Shown piece by piece: positions 38,031 to 47,051 of a stretch of 64,000 bases of DNA. How positions within the stretch are numbered: position 1 is the stretch's first letter; each line of letters opens with the position of its first letter. Both the position numbers and the translations under genes were made by a program. The notes under the pieces were generated by a model. It was not told where the DNA came from. It made no database searches and was given only the letters and a program-made list of their open reading frames with translations. Source of the DNA: Barthelona sp. PCE (Eukaryota > Metamonada: BaSk clade); the NCBI GenBank assembly GCA_040285745.1, contig JAUFOR010000003.1, positions 1,116,001-1,180,000 on the forward strand. Reading direction: 5' to 3'.

Positions 38031-39422
38031 CTCCTTCGGCTCTTCACTTGGCTCGGGGGTCGGAGTTTCTTCAACTTCAACAGGTTGCACAGGTTCCTTG
38101 ATGTCGACAAGATCTGCAGGACCGACACGCCATCCACGAAGATGTTTGAAGATACGTGTGTCGACCAAGCAAGCAAAAAGACCAAGACGGTATGTGTTGA
38201 CTGTAACACTCGACTCATCAAGTGTGACCTCCATCTGTCCTTGTGTCCACACATTTTCCTCCTCGTCCCAGCGTGCGACCGAAAAGTCACACCCTGAATC
38301 AGGCCTGGGGAACGTGAACGTGACTGGATAGTCGGTCGTCTCAGCAGCAACAGACGGTTTACGCTCTGGCTGCTTAGGTTCCTCACTCTGTGATGCTGAC
38401 GTTGATGACGATGATGAAGGACGCGACTTCCTAGCGCTTCTGCCTCGCTTCTTGGGGGCCACAGCAACACGCTGTCTCTGCTGCACTGGTGGATAAGGAA
38501 GATACACTGGCTTGTCATGGGTCTCTGTAACCAACCTCATTGTCCATCCTGCAACCTGCTTAAACGCCTCAGGCATTTGAAGAAGATCCACCCTATACAG
38601 ATCACCAACCGGTTGATAGTGATTATCTGAGTCGGGGTTGCACAATCTCGGAACAGCTAACAACCGTAACGCAATGTTTGCATAGATAAGGCTAGCTGCA
38701 GAACCCTGTTTTGGAAGGATAATTGCTGATTCGAATCCATCAAAATCGATTGAATCAGTTTTTGATGCGTTGTGACCAACATTCATCCACAAACCAAATC
38801 TAATTTCTGGATGCTCGATGATCAAATCAGCCTTCGACCGATCTGTGTAGTAGTCGTTGCTGTGGACAAGATAGTGTACAGTTAGTGAGTCCACACTCTT
38901 TTGTATCATTTCAGCAAACTGTTTTTGGAATGACAACTTTGATTCCGAATCGACAAATCCTTTTGCATGAGCTTCATCGATTAAACGGATGTATCTGTAC
39001 GAGTCCGCACAGCGCTTCACCAGGACATCAGGATCAATCGTTGTCTCGTCTCTCCATAAACTAAGATATGTATTAATGTCAGAAATCGAGTGAAGATTCA
39101 AATCATCATCACAAGAGATGAACTTCGCCCAGTCGAGGGCTGCTTGCTCACTCTCCATAAGTGTAACAAAAGATTGCATACGAGAAACACGAAAATCAAT
39201 TTCATGTTCAGACTCCTTTTGTAATCTCTCAATTTCCTCAAGGCGGCGCTGCTTTTCCTGTGCTTCGCGCTCTGCCTTTGCTTGTTCTTCACGTTTCATT
39301 TGTTCTTCATGCTTTCTGGCTAATAAAGCTTCACGTTCCGCTGATTTGCCCTTGCTTTTCTTGGTAGACTTGTCCTGCTTCTTTCCGCCTCTGGACTTTG
39401 ACTGTCTGTTTGCACGAGGCAT
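37287..39422 (-). CDS. DNAI7: DNAI7/CASC1-like axonemal protein
   Basis: 711 aa from the ATG at 39422, which follows CTATCCTTATC directly. A basic, K/E-rich N-terminal coiled coil (~1-85) leads to the CASC1 N-terminal domain: WAKFISCDDDLN, DINTYLSLWRDE and IRFGLWMNVGHN, then RVDLLQMPEAFKQVAGW, matching the order of motifs in the family. A Ser/Pro-rich linker and a 12-residue Glu run divide it from a C-terminal domain with YVQPVLEKPSDI and the tail region. In animals the protein (CASC1, CFAP94) is needed for axonemal dynein assembly or docking. Presence implies motile flagella with dynein arms. Confidence 0.85.
37996..38034 (-). repeat. Poly-glutamate codon run (GAA/GAG)
   Basis: About twelve consecutive Glu codons inside the linker of the DNAI7-like protein, read as a TTC/CTC microsatellite on the plus strand. 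Likely length-variable. Confidence 0.8.
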
Positions 39423-39604
39423 GATAAGGATAGATATTTGCAATACAATATCTGCTTCACTTTGCTGCCATATTAGAAAGGATAAGATCCGTTAAATCGC
39501 TTTTTATGCCCATGCAGAAAACTGAGTATCCTATTGAGTAAACAAACTTGCAATACAATTCTAACCCATTTTCCCTTTAACGTAACACATTTACATCTGT
39601 TCTA

Positions 39605-40531
39605 ATGTCTGCAGAGGAAAGCTCCCCAACGGTCTTGCCACCAATCTCCCCGCAAACACAAATAACGGCAAATTCTATTGAGGATAACGATAACCAAAGC
39701 AATCGTAGGCAATCACAACTCGATGGCATTTCAGCTGATGCATTTTCAGAGGGACAACTGATTGAATTAATGTACGAAACGGAAGCATCAGTTTTACCAG
39801 ATAAAACCGAAGTGCTAGAGAATTTAAAGAGAAGAAGCCCTCTGGCAAGGAAGCTATCCAAATCAGGTGGTCATGGTAAACCCAAAAAGAGCAATGCTTC
39901 AACAACACAAAAGTCGCCTCGTTCCAAGACAAAGAAGCCTAAAAAGCGTGTAACAGTAAGCCCCCCACGCTTTGTGCAGTATGATAAAGATGAGGTGCGT
40001 GCCAATGCCAAGGATGAATCAAAACAAAAAATGATTGAACGTCTGACCACACTTCAGCAAACTAAATTTGCTCTGTACAATGATCTAGAGGAATGGACGG
40101 ATAAGAGCGTTGACTATCGTCGTAAACGCCGTCATCAATCAGAAAAGAAGTATAACGTTTCACCTTTCCGTGTTTCAAATGAGAGTAATCAAAAAAATAC
40201 CCGCAAACAAATTAAGAAGAGGAAGAGGCAGAAGGAATTGAACAGAATCAAGAAGCTAATTGAGGAGCAAAGAGCAAAGGAAATGGATATTGAAGCACAT
40301 ATTCAAGCTACTGTTCAAGAAGAATTAATTAGAAAAGAAAGAATAGAGACTCTTCTGCAGCAGAAAAGTCAGTTAGATCATGAGAGAGAGGAAGAAGAAG
40401 AGAAGAAAATTGAAGATACTTATGATACGACTACTGACAGCGTTGAATTAACTAAGCCTGAAACTGAAACTGTAGCAGCTGTAGAAAAGCCTGAAGAAAG
40501 TCTTGTTGGAGAGGAATTAACTCCATTGTAA
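39605..40531 (+). CDS. Charged coiled-coil protein, unknown
   Basis: 308 aa. The N-terminal ~100 residues are polar; a basic patch (KTKKPKKRVTVSPPRFVQYD) precedes a coiled-coil half (~150-280) rich in K, R, E (RKQIKKRKRQKELNRIKK). The SPPRFVQYDKDE and LYNDLEEWTDKSVDYRR segments are the most structured-looking. No family recognised; proteins of this type are frequent in flagella and cytoskeletons. CTAACCCATTTTCCCTTTAACG lies ~20-45 bases upstream. Confidence 0.78.
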   Translation: MSAEESSPTVLPPISPQTQITANSIEDNDNQSNRRQSQLDGISADAFSEGQLIELMYETEASVLPDKTEVLENLKRRSPLARKLSKSGGHGKPKKSNASTTQKSPRSKTKKPKKRVTVSPPRFVQYDKDEVRANAKDESKQKMIERLTTLQQTKFALYNDLEEWTDKSVDYRRKRRHQSEKKYNVSPFRVSNESNQKNTRKQIKKRKRQKELNRIKKLIEEQRAKEMDIEAHIQATVQEELIRKERIETLLQQKSQLDHEREEEEEKKIEDTYDTTTDSVELTKPETETVAAVEKPEESLVGEELTPL

Positions 40532-40629
40532 GATTTCACTTGTGTTTCATTTGTTCCTCATCGCATATAGCTTTTTGTTTCTCATTTTTTATTGTTTTTC
40601 TTAGAAATAAATGTATCCTAACATTATTA

Positions 40630-41151
40630 CTATTGAATATTAAAAGCATTGTGAAATTTAACATGACCAACTGGTTCTAGTGCATCATCTCTGAGCTTTA
40701 GAACCATAAAATACTCCAAAGGAACATCTGCCAGCTTCAATGTTGTGCTCTGAATGAAACCAAAGCGTATATAATAATCTGGACTCCCCAAAACCGTTGC
40801 GCCATCATATCCCATCTCTGTTAGCTTCTCAAGAGAGTCTCTGATGAGCCTGCTGCCCACGCCAAGCTTCTGATATCTCGGATGTACTGCTACTGGTGCC
40901 AAACATAACCAATTGTTTGGAAGATCCTTTTCTTGCGTATGTATGAGCGAAAATGCAATATATCCAATGATTTCTCCTGTGCTAAGCTCTGCTACGAGTG
41001 ACAAAATAAGACCTTCTTGCTCACGAAGCTTACAAACTATTTCAGCTTCATTTCCATCAGAAACAGGTGCTTCCGCAAATGCTTGTCCCACTAAATCTGT
41101 AATCGCGTCAACTTCGCCCTCCTTCTCCCGTCTTGTAATAAATAAAGACAT
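40630..41151 (-). CDS. GNAT family N-acetyltransferase (YhbS-like)
   Basis: 173 aa from the ATG at 41151 (the frame extends to a TTG). Acetyl-CoA-binding motif A is clear: VAVHPRYQKLGVGSRLI (the R/Q-x-x-G-x-G/A loop), followed by YDGATVLGSPDYYIRFGF typical of the YhbS group. The N-terminal SLFITRREKEGEVDAITDL is the first GNAT strand and helix. The substrate is not predictable. Bacterial in closest look; ACAACCATTG lies upstream. Confidence 0.88.
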   Translation of the reverse strand: MSLFITRREKEGEVDAITDLVGQAFAEAPVSDGNEAEIVCKLREQEGLILSLVAELSTGEIIGYIAFSLIHTQEKDLPNNWLCLAPVAVHPRYQKLGVGSRLIRDSLEKLTEMGYDGATVLGSPDYYIRFGFIQSTTLKLADVPLEYFMVLKLRDDALEPVGHVKFHNAFNIQ

Positions 41152-41425
41152 GATAAACCAGATAAATATTTTTTCAATGGTTGTGGACAATATTCCTGGA
41201 TTTTCAGGGTTTGTCTCTCATTTTGTGCCTGTTCATTCGAAATAAAAGCGCGCTTCAGACCTTTCAACTTTGCGATGGAAAAAGCTGTGTCTCTATTATT
41301 GGGGTATAAATAGCTTTCTTTTCCTTTAATATAACATATATACTAAGCATACCAACAACTGAAATCTGAATTTGTAGCTTTAATTATTACCTGCCTTTAG
41401 TTTTTCCAACCATTATCAAGATTAA
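41152..41425. promoter_or_regulatory. Divergent intergenic region, 274 bp
   Basis: Shared promoter space of the GNAT (minus) and the small coiled-coil gene (plus). The plus-side element TTTTTCCAACCATTATC lies at 41400-41416; its minus counterpart reads ACAACCATTG. Confidence 0.4.
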
Positions 41426-41959
41426 ATGAGTACTGAAACGTCGATATTCGAGCAGTTTGATAGGCTTTTATCTGATCAAGATAACTTACAACGTCAAAAT
41501 GGTGCCCTGAGAACGAAAATTCAACAACTTGAGGAACAAATCAAATTTTACGAGGAGAAACTAGAAGAACGCGATACCAACAGGATGAATAATGAAGAAA
41601 AAATGCAAGAACTAGAAACAAAAGTTAGAAGCAGTGAATTTGATAGTGAAAACTCACGTAAACATATTGTTAGCCTTCAAGAAGAAAATCATGAGCTCAG
41701 AACCAGTAACAAAACCCTTGAAGATATTCTTCGAACCCAAAAGAATGAATGGTGCGAACGCCTCAACAATCTAAATTTACAATTGAACGACTATGCAAAT
41801 CAATACCATGGATCTCAGCTCTTCCGCCGCATACAGGACCTGGAAGCACGTAATAATGAACTAAATCAATACATTAAAGACATGAATGAAGAAACAAAAA
41901 ATTTGAATTTATGCCAAGCATGTAAGATTATTATTAATCAGCATTTTGGAGACGAATAA
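41426..41959 (+). CDS. Small coiled-coil protein, unknown
   Basis: 177 aa, coiled coil from about residue 15 to 160 (QQLEEQIKFYEEKLEERD; RKHIVSLQEENHELRTSNK), ending LNLCQACKIIINQHFGDE. The CQAC pair near the C-terminus might bind metal but lacks further ligands. No family recognised. The short length and single coil suggest a structural partner. Confidence 0.78.
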   Translation: MSTETSIFEQFDRLLSDQDNLQRQNGALRTKIQQLEEQIKFYEEKLEERDTNRMNNEEKMQELETKVRSSEFDSENSRKHIVSLQEENHELRTSNKTLEDILRTQKNEWCERLNNLNLQLNDYANQYHGSQLFRRIQDLEARNNELNQYIKDMNEETKNLNLCQACKIIINQHFGDE

Positions 41960-41990
41960 ACCCAAAAACAACTTTTTAATTAATGTACAG

Positions 41991-42470
41991 TTATAAGTCA
42001 GTCAATTTAAGCTCATCATCATTTTCCTTCTGCTCTGAAACGTTTCTGTCAGAAATAACTGCTTTCTGACCTGCATCTCGCTTCGGTCCGCCTTCAATAT
42101 CAATTCCAAAGTCTAAATCAGGCTTTGCAACAACTTTATCTCCTTCATCAGAATCCTTCTTCTTCTTTGTTGATGACTCAATAACTGATTGAGACTGTTT
42201 GAGTTCATGAATAGAACGTTGTAAAGATTCTACAGTTTCTCTCAAACGACGTACTTCCTCTTTCTTTGCTGCATTTGTCGTTGGGAGGATAGATTTGAGT
42301 GTTTTCAGCAACAAGCCCGATCCTTGGACAATAGGTCGTCCTAAATTTTTAAAATAATGACGATCGGGGAGTTCTCGTTTTAAAAGATCAATGTTTGGAA
42401 TAAATTGCTGCTTTTTTGCAAGATGATCGAATGCAGCCGTGCGTTTATGACCCATAAATGTTTCTGACAT
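41991..42470 (-). CDS. Small protein with C-terminal coiled coil, unknown
   Basis: 159 aa. The N-terminal half has a conserved-looking motif (RTAAFDHLAKKQQFIPNI, RHYFKNLGRPIVQGSGLL). Then a short coiled coil (VRRLRETVESLQRSIHELKQ) and an acidic tail follow. No family recognised. TTAACCTTTTCACAA directly precedes the ATG, a clean initiator-like match. Confidence 0.78.
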   Translation of the reverse strand: MSETFMGHKRTAAFDHLAKKQQFIPNIDLLKRELPDRHYFKNLGRPIVQGSGLLLKTLKSILPTTNAAKKEEVRRLRETVESLQRSIHELKQSQSVIESSTKKKKDSDEGDKVVAKPDLDFGIDIEGGPKRDAGQKAVISDRNVSEQKENDDELKLTDL

Positions 42471-42471
42471 T

Positions 42472-42487
42472 TGTGAAAAGGTTAATA
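42472..42487 (-). promoter_or_regulatory. Initiator-like element TATTAACCTTTTCACA
   Basis: Ends one to two bases before the ATG at 42470 on the minus strand. The same ACCTTTTCACAA string occurs before the ALG12 gene. Confidence 0.5.
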
Positions 42488-42822
42488 TAAGCGTATTACG
42501 ACCGTATGAAGTTTTAAACTTTTAACTTACTTATTAGATGGCTATCCAGCAGATACATTCAACAACGAGTATTGAGCTGTCTTGTAAAGCGATAAAGACT
42601 ACAATCTGCATGAAAATTTGCAGGTTACTGCTTTCTTAAGATAGTTAAGTTTCACACATATGAAGCACGTTTGAATATATATAGACCATCTTGAAGCAAA
42701 CGATGTCAGTGTAAAACCATCTGATGTATTGAAGAATTTATATCTACCCTTCTCAAGGTTTTGACGTATCACACACATTTGCTTTCACCCCGTTATCCGC
42801 ATTATACAAATTAAAAGAAACA
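42488..42822. promoter_or_regulatory. Divergent intergenic region
   Basis: Space between the small coiled-coil gene (minus) and ARL8 (plus). The plus side carries TCTACCCTTCTC and CTTTCACCCCGTTATCC within 75 bases of the ARL8 ATG. Nothing else is recognised. Confidence 0.4.
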
Positions 42823-43371
42823 ATGGGATTATTTTCACGCTTAATGGACTGGCTAAGGTCGCTCTTCTGGAATTCAGAAATGGAAATTGCGTTAGTAGGA
42901 CTCGCTGCTGCAGGAAAGACAACGTTTGTTAACGTTCTTTCCGGGAATGAATTCAGTGAAGCAAGAAAAGCTACACTTGGTGTTAACGTTCAAAGATTCC
43001 AACAAGGAGCATGTTCAGTAAGAGCATGGGATGTAGGAGGCCAACAAAGGTTTGTAAGCAGCTGGGAACGCTACTGCAGAGGTTGTGATGTTATTGTTTT
43101 TATGATCGATGGCTCTAACCCTAGTACTCATATGAACGCAAAGGAGGAGCTCTTTAACCTAGTCAACAGGCCCACCCTCCTGTCTATTCCTGTGTTGATT
43201 CTTGCAAATAAGTGTGATCTACCTGGCCATGTAAGTGAAGCACAATTATCAAACATTTTAGAGTTAAAGGAATTAAAGGGAGACCGTGACATCGCAATCT
43301 ATGACATCAGTTGCAAGAATTCACATAATTTAGATGTTGTAATGCGTTGGTTAAATCGTTTTAGTCGATAG
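42823..43371 (+). CDS. ARL8: ARL8 small GTPase
   Basis: 182 aa. ARL8 links lysosomes (and other organelles) to kinesins and acts in endolysosomal fusion. The N-terminal amphipathic GLFSRLMDWLRSLFWNSEME is the family membrane helix. The G1 loop is GLAAAGKTT (residues 26-34), the switch I threonine lies in ATLGVN (51), G3 is WDVGGQ (69-74), NKCD provides G4 and SCK G5. ERYCRGCDVIVFMIDG and FVSSWERYC also match ARL8. All nucleotide-binding residues are present. Length is normal (~186). Confidence 0.95.
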   Translation: MGLFSRLMDWLRSLFWNSEMEIALVGLAAAGKTTFVNVLSGNEFSEARKATLGVNVQRFQQGACSVRAWDVGGQQRFVSSWERYCRGCDVIVFMIDGSNPSTHMNAKEELFNLVNRPTLLSIPVLILANKCDLPGHVSEAQLSNILELKELKGDRDIAIYDISCKNSHNLDVVMRWLNRFSR

Positions 43372-43415
43372 TTAGACTCTAGTAAATTAATAATTTTTAT
43401 TTCTCAATGAAATCG

Positions 43416-46400
43416 TTATGTAACCGGATCAGCACGTGTGAATGGTCTAATACCTCGTTCCAACAAGGTTAGGTATATATTCTTAACTTCATCAACCTGT
43501 GATTTAATATCTTTTGATGTCATGTACGATGCAGGAAGATTCTGAACCGACTTGACCAGCTTTGCAGTTCTTAATACCGCGGGAGCACTACTATCTGTCC
43601 CAACAACGCCATCAAAAATGAGATTGCAATTGCCGTTTATACTGTCACTGATCAAACATCCTAATGAAGACACGTCTTCAACTTTATCTAGAATCATGTG
43701 ATCAAACTCACTCAAAACAAATGCGTAATCACTTGGGACGTAAATAAATTGAATGGATGTTTGTAAAACATGTGGCTTTTGCTTATTCTTAACATTTAAC
43801 TGCCACATAATACCTAATGGCTTGTTGAATTCGATCTCTCCCAAATTCTCAGGATCCATATCCTCACAGCCACCGTACTGAACACGGTTACAAGCGGGAT
43901 ACAGGAAGAGGTCGTTATCAGAAGCTGCACACTTTCCTGTAAGCGGTGAACAAACAAAACAATGCTGCTTAATAACAAAGTCAGCACGTTTCTTATGAGC
44001 TAGTCGGCTTGCTACACTACAAAGTTTCTCAAATCCTCGTAGGAATTCATCTTTCGAATACCCAAACACAATCATGTTAGTACCTTGACCCTTCAACAAT
44101 TGCTCCAACAGAGGCCCAATGGACCTTTCCATTGTCACAGATTTGCCAACGCGGTCAACAACGTTTGTCATACCGCACAGCTCAAAGGTGCTACTGTTAA
44201 TTACGTTAGCTTCCTCGTTCTGCAACGATATAAAACTCAACCCACATCCAACTGCTCTCTCGAAGTCTGTTTGGATGAGTAGACGCTCTTTCTTCTCAGA
44301 CTTAGCCTGTTCTACCGCTTGCTTACCAGCTTTCTTGAGCTTCTTGAGTTGCTTCTTTGTTGATGACAGATCTCCCTCCAACTTCTCAAATGTCTCACCG
44401 AACTTGGACAACTCTTCGATTCCCTTCACTTTATCTTCAACAGTATTATTCAGTTCAGCTATAGTGATATTGTGCTCAGCAACTGTACTTTCTTTGGTTT
44501 CAACCTCACCTGTTAACGATGATACAGTTTCCTTCAGCGACTGCATCTTTGCATCAAGCTGTGGGTTCTGAGAAGCACCCGAGATGGACTTGATTCCTCT
44601 CTCGAATTTTTCCTGCGCCTTCTGCATGTCAGATGCATGATCTGCTGTAAGTCCTGCCAATCTTTTATCGCCCTGCTCTCTTACTTTTACGATTTGAGCC
44701 ATAACACGCTCAACATCGCGCTGCTGGGCACGCAAAGCATTCAACTCCTGCTTAACACCATGCATCTTCTTTTCCGTCTTCTCGACCGATCCTTCAGTCT
44801 TTTTCTTGTGTTTTGCGAGTGTTTCCAGTTGTTGTACCATCTGGGCCTCTCTCAAGTCTAAATCACCGCGGAAACGGTTCATTTCGTTCTTAAAGGTACG
44901 CAGCAAGTCTGCTAGGGTATTTTCATGCTCTTTCCTCATGTTTTCAACATCCTCATCGAACATAAGCTGCTTTTCAGCACGAACAATAGCAAAAGCATCG
45001 AGTTCTTTCTGTATCTCTCGCTCCTTCTTTTTCAAGATCTTCTCGTGTTCCTTCGGCGCAATATAGTCCACATACTCCTTGTGCACGAGCTCTTCCTCCT
45101 CTTTCATTACACGCTTTATCTCCTTTTGGAGTTCTTTGTTCGAAATCATCGAATCTCTCGCTTTCTTCAAGTTCTCAAGATGTTCTTGCTCCTCCAGTTC
45201 CTGATGCAACTCCTCCATCTGGCGCTGGTGCTCAGATAGAGGCATAGAGCCATCTGGTCCCTTCTTAATCTCACTGACAATACGGTCATGTTCGCTGCGA
45301 TCAATGTGCGTGTTGTTAAACTCAGCAATAGCTATATCCAGTGCTTCTTTCGTCAACAACTGCGATAATGTCGTTTGCAGCGATGCAATTTCAGCCAATA
45401 CCTCCTGAAATGATGGTTCAAGAATAGTAGTCTGCAATAATTCACTAAGTTTTTGAGTGAAAGGCAACAATGACAGATCTGTCACCTTAACAGCGTTCTC
45501 TCTAACCTTTGGCTGACTCTTACGTTCCTCAATTGCAACATTGATTTCACTACTCAATTCGATTTTTTGACTGTTTAGTTGTTTAATAAGCTCGTACATA
45601 CCAATTCCTTCTTTGATAATCTCAATATCGCCCTCAAGATGGAGTCCTCCACCAAGGATATTGAGCTCTGCTTGTTTTGAAACCCCAACTCGATCTAATT
45701 TCTTTAGCTTTTGAGTGAGTTTATCAATTTTCTTCTTCAACTCCTTGAATTCATTCATCTCATCTAATAATCCTGCTTGACGATAATCGCGACGTGATGG
45801 TTCTCTACCATGATGATCTTTTCTGTAAGACTCGATGAAAGAACTGATGATTGGTTGAAAAGAAGTGAGTTTGTTCAATAATTCAGTCTTTTCATTGTTA
45901 AGCTCTGTAATCCTCTCCGTTACTTCATCTATTTCTTTCTGAAGTTCATTGCTTTCCTTTTGCTTCTCCAAAATAACAACCTTCTTCTCATTTAACGCAT
46001 TCAATTTGAATTGCAACTCTTCCTTTTCACTAATAAATTCGTTAAGGGAGAGCGTAATTTCCTCTGCAGTTGGTAAAACACCAAGATCATCAGTTTGCTG
46101 TTCTGAATCTACCAGTTCAACTGGCTCACTCCACCTTGTTTGATTATCCAACCACTTTGCTTCCAAATCTGCCAGATCTTCCAATCTTTCAGATAGATTT
46201 TGATCAAATTGATTGACTTTTTCAGATTGTGAAACAAAAACTGTCTTCACAATATCTTGATATACTTCACGTATTTGATCTATAAGAGCACTAAATTCTT
46301 CAAGTTCTTTTGTTTTTTCATCAATAGAATCATTAGGAAAGAAAGATGAAGTATACTCAATAAACATTTTAATTACTTTGGAACTGAAATCTTTAGTGTT

Positions 46401-46955
46401 CTCAAGTGATATACTGGTAGCTTCAAGCCTTTTAACTATATCCTGCAATGCAATATCAATTTCATTGTCAAAATTTTTTTTTGTTTCAATAAGAGTCTCT
46501 GTCTTCATTTCGGCCTCTTTACGGAGATCTAGCGTTTCGTTGCTCAGACTGAGAAGGTTATCTGACAGATCAAAGCTCTCCTTTTGAAGATCATCGAAAC
46601 TTAACTGCAACTTTTTGATTCGTACATCAAACTCTTCTCGTTCTTTCTCTGCGTAATCAACGAGCTGGTTAGTGATGGACTCGAGTTCGAGCTGGTTACG
46701 CTGTTCAAACTGCTTGAACTTCTCAGATATGATCTTAAGCCTTTCTGAATAATGTTCTTTTAGTTTGTTAATTCTACGATGAATAGACTTAACAACCTGT
46801 GATACGATGGCCAGAGGGACGATTGTTTCTTCACCCTCGTGTGCACCGGCGATTGTATGCTTCCTCAAGATGCTTTCAAAGCTAATTTCGGATTCAGACT
46901 CCTCGGTCTCTGTTGTCGACACAATAAACGGCTGACTCTCGACTGTAACGCTCAT
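43416..46955 (-). CDS. Coiled-coil protein with C-terminal degenerate kinesin motor (Kinesin-14/Vik1-like)
   Basis: 1179 aa. Residues ~30-890 are coiled coil in several blocks. The C-terminal ~280 residues look like a kinesin motor with lost nucleotide site: MIVFGYSKDEFLRGFEKLC aligns with the kinesin I-F-A-Y-G-Q-T-G-S-G-K-T region but has no P-loop Lys/Thr, and CLISDSINGNCNLIFDG to LRTAKLVKSVQNLP aligns with the family L-L-x-D-S-L-G-G-N...L-R-F-A motif. Coil first and motor last is Kinesin-14 architecture; a motor without ATP binding recalls Vik1/Cik1, partners of Kar3. It is probably a non-motor dimerisation partner of a kinesin. The alignment is by eye. Confidence 0.72.
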   Translation of the reverse strand: MSVTVESQPFIVSTTETEESESEISFESILRKHTIAGAHEGEETIVPLAIVSQVVKSIHRRINKLKEHYSERLKIISEKFKQFEQRNQLELESITNQLVDYAEKEREEFDVRIKKLQLSFDDLQKESFDLSDNLLSLSNETLDLRKEAEMKTETLIETKKNFDNEIDIALQDIVKRLEATSISLENTKDFSSKVIKMFIEYTSSFFPNDSIDEKTKELEEFSALIDQIREVYQDIVKTVFVSQSEKVNQFDQNLSERLEDLADLEAKWLDNQTRWSEPVELVDSEQQTDDLGVLPTAEEITLSLNEFISEKEELQFKLNALNEKKVVILEKQKESNELQKEIDEVTERITELNNEKTELLNKLTSFQPIISSFIESYRKDHHGREPSRRDYRQAGLLDEMNEFKELKKKIDKLTQKLKKLDRVGVSKQAELNILGGGLHLEGDIEIIKEGIGMYELIKQLNSQKIELSSEINVAIEERKSQPKVRENAVKVTDLSLLPFTQKLSELLQTTILEPSFQEVLAEIASLQTTLSQLLTKEALDIAIAEFNNTHIDRSEHDRIVSEIKKGPDGSMPLSEHQRQMEELHQELEEQEHLENLKKARDSMISNKELQKEIKRVMKEEEELVHKEYVDYIAPKEHEKILKKKEREIQKELDAFAIVRAEKQLMFDEDVENMRKEHENTLADLLRTFKNEMNRFRGDLDLREAQMVQQLETLAKHKKKTEGSVEKTEKKMHGVKQELNALRAQQRDVERVMAQIVKVREQGDKRLAGLTADHASDMQKAQEKFERGIKSISGASQNPQLDAKMQSLKETVSSLTGEVETKESTVAEHNITIAELNNTVEDKVKGIEELSKFGETFEKLEGDLSSTKKQLKKLKKAGKQAVEQAKSEKKERLLIQTDFERAVGCGLSFISLQNEEANVINSSTFELCGMTNVVDRVGKSVTMERSIGPLLEQLLKGQGTNMIVFGYSKDEFLRGFEKLCSVASRLAHKKRADFVIKQHCFVCSPLTGKCAASDNDLFLYPACNRVQYGGCEDMDPENLGEIEFNKPLGIMWQLNVKNKQKPHVLQTSIQFIYVPSDYAFVLSEFDHMILDKVEDVSSLGCLISDSINGNCNLIFDGVVGTDSSAPAVLRTAKLVKSVQNLPASYMTSKDIKSQVDEVKNIYLTLLERGIRPFTRADPVT

Positions 46956-47051
46956 TTACCCTTTTAAAAAAGACATTGCCTCAAATAATTGTATAAAGAA
47001 TAAAACAGGCTTGTATTGCACTATATAACCCATTTCTTTATATCAGTAGTC
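46956..47051. promoter_or_regulatory. Compact divergent promoter, 96 bp
   Basis: Only 96 bases separate the ATGs of the pseudomotor gene (minus) and the propeller-like gene (plus). TATAACCCATTTCTTTATA at 47024-47042 suits the plus gene. Both promoters must overlap or be bidirectional. Confidence 0.5.
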
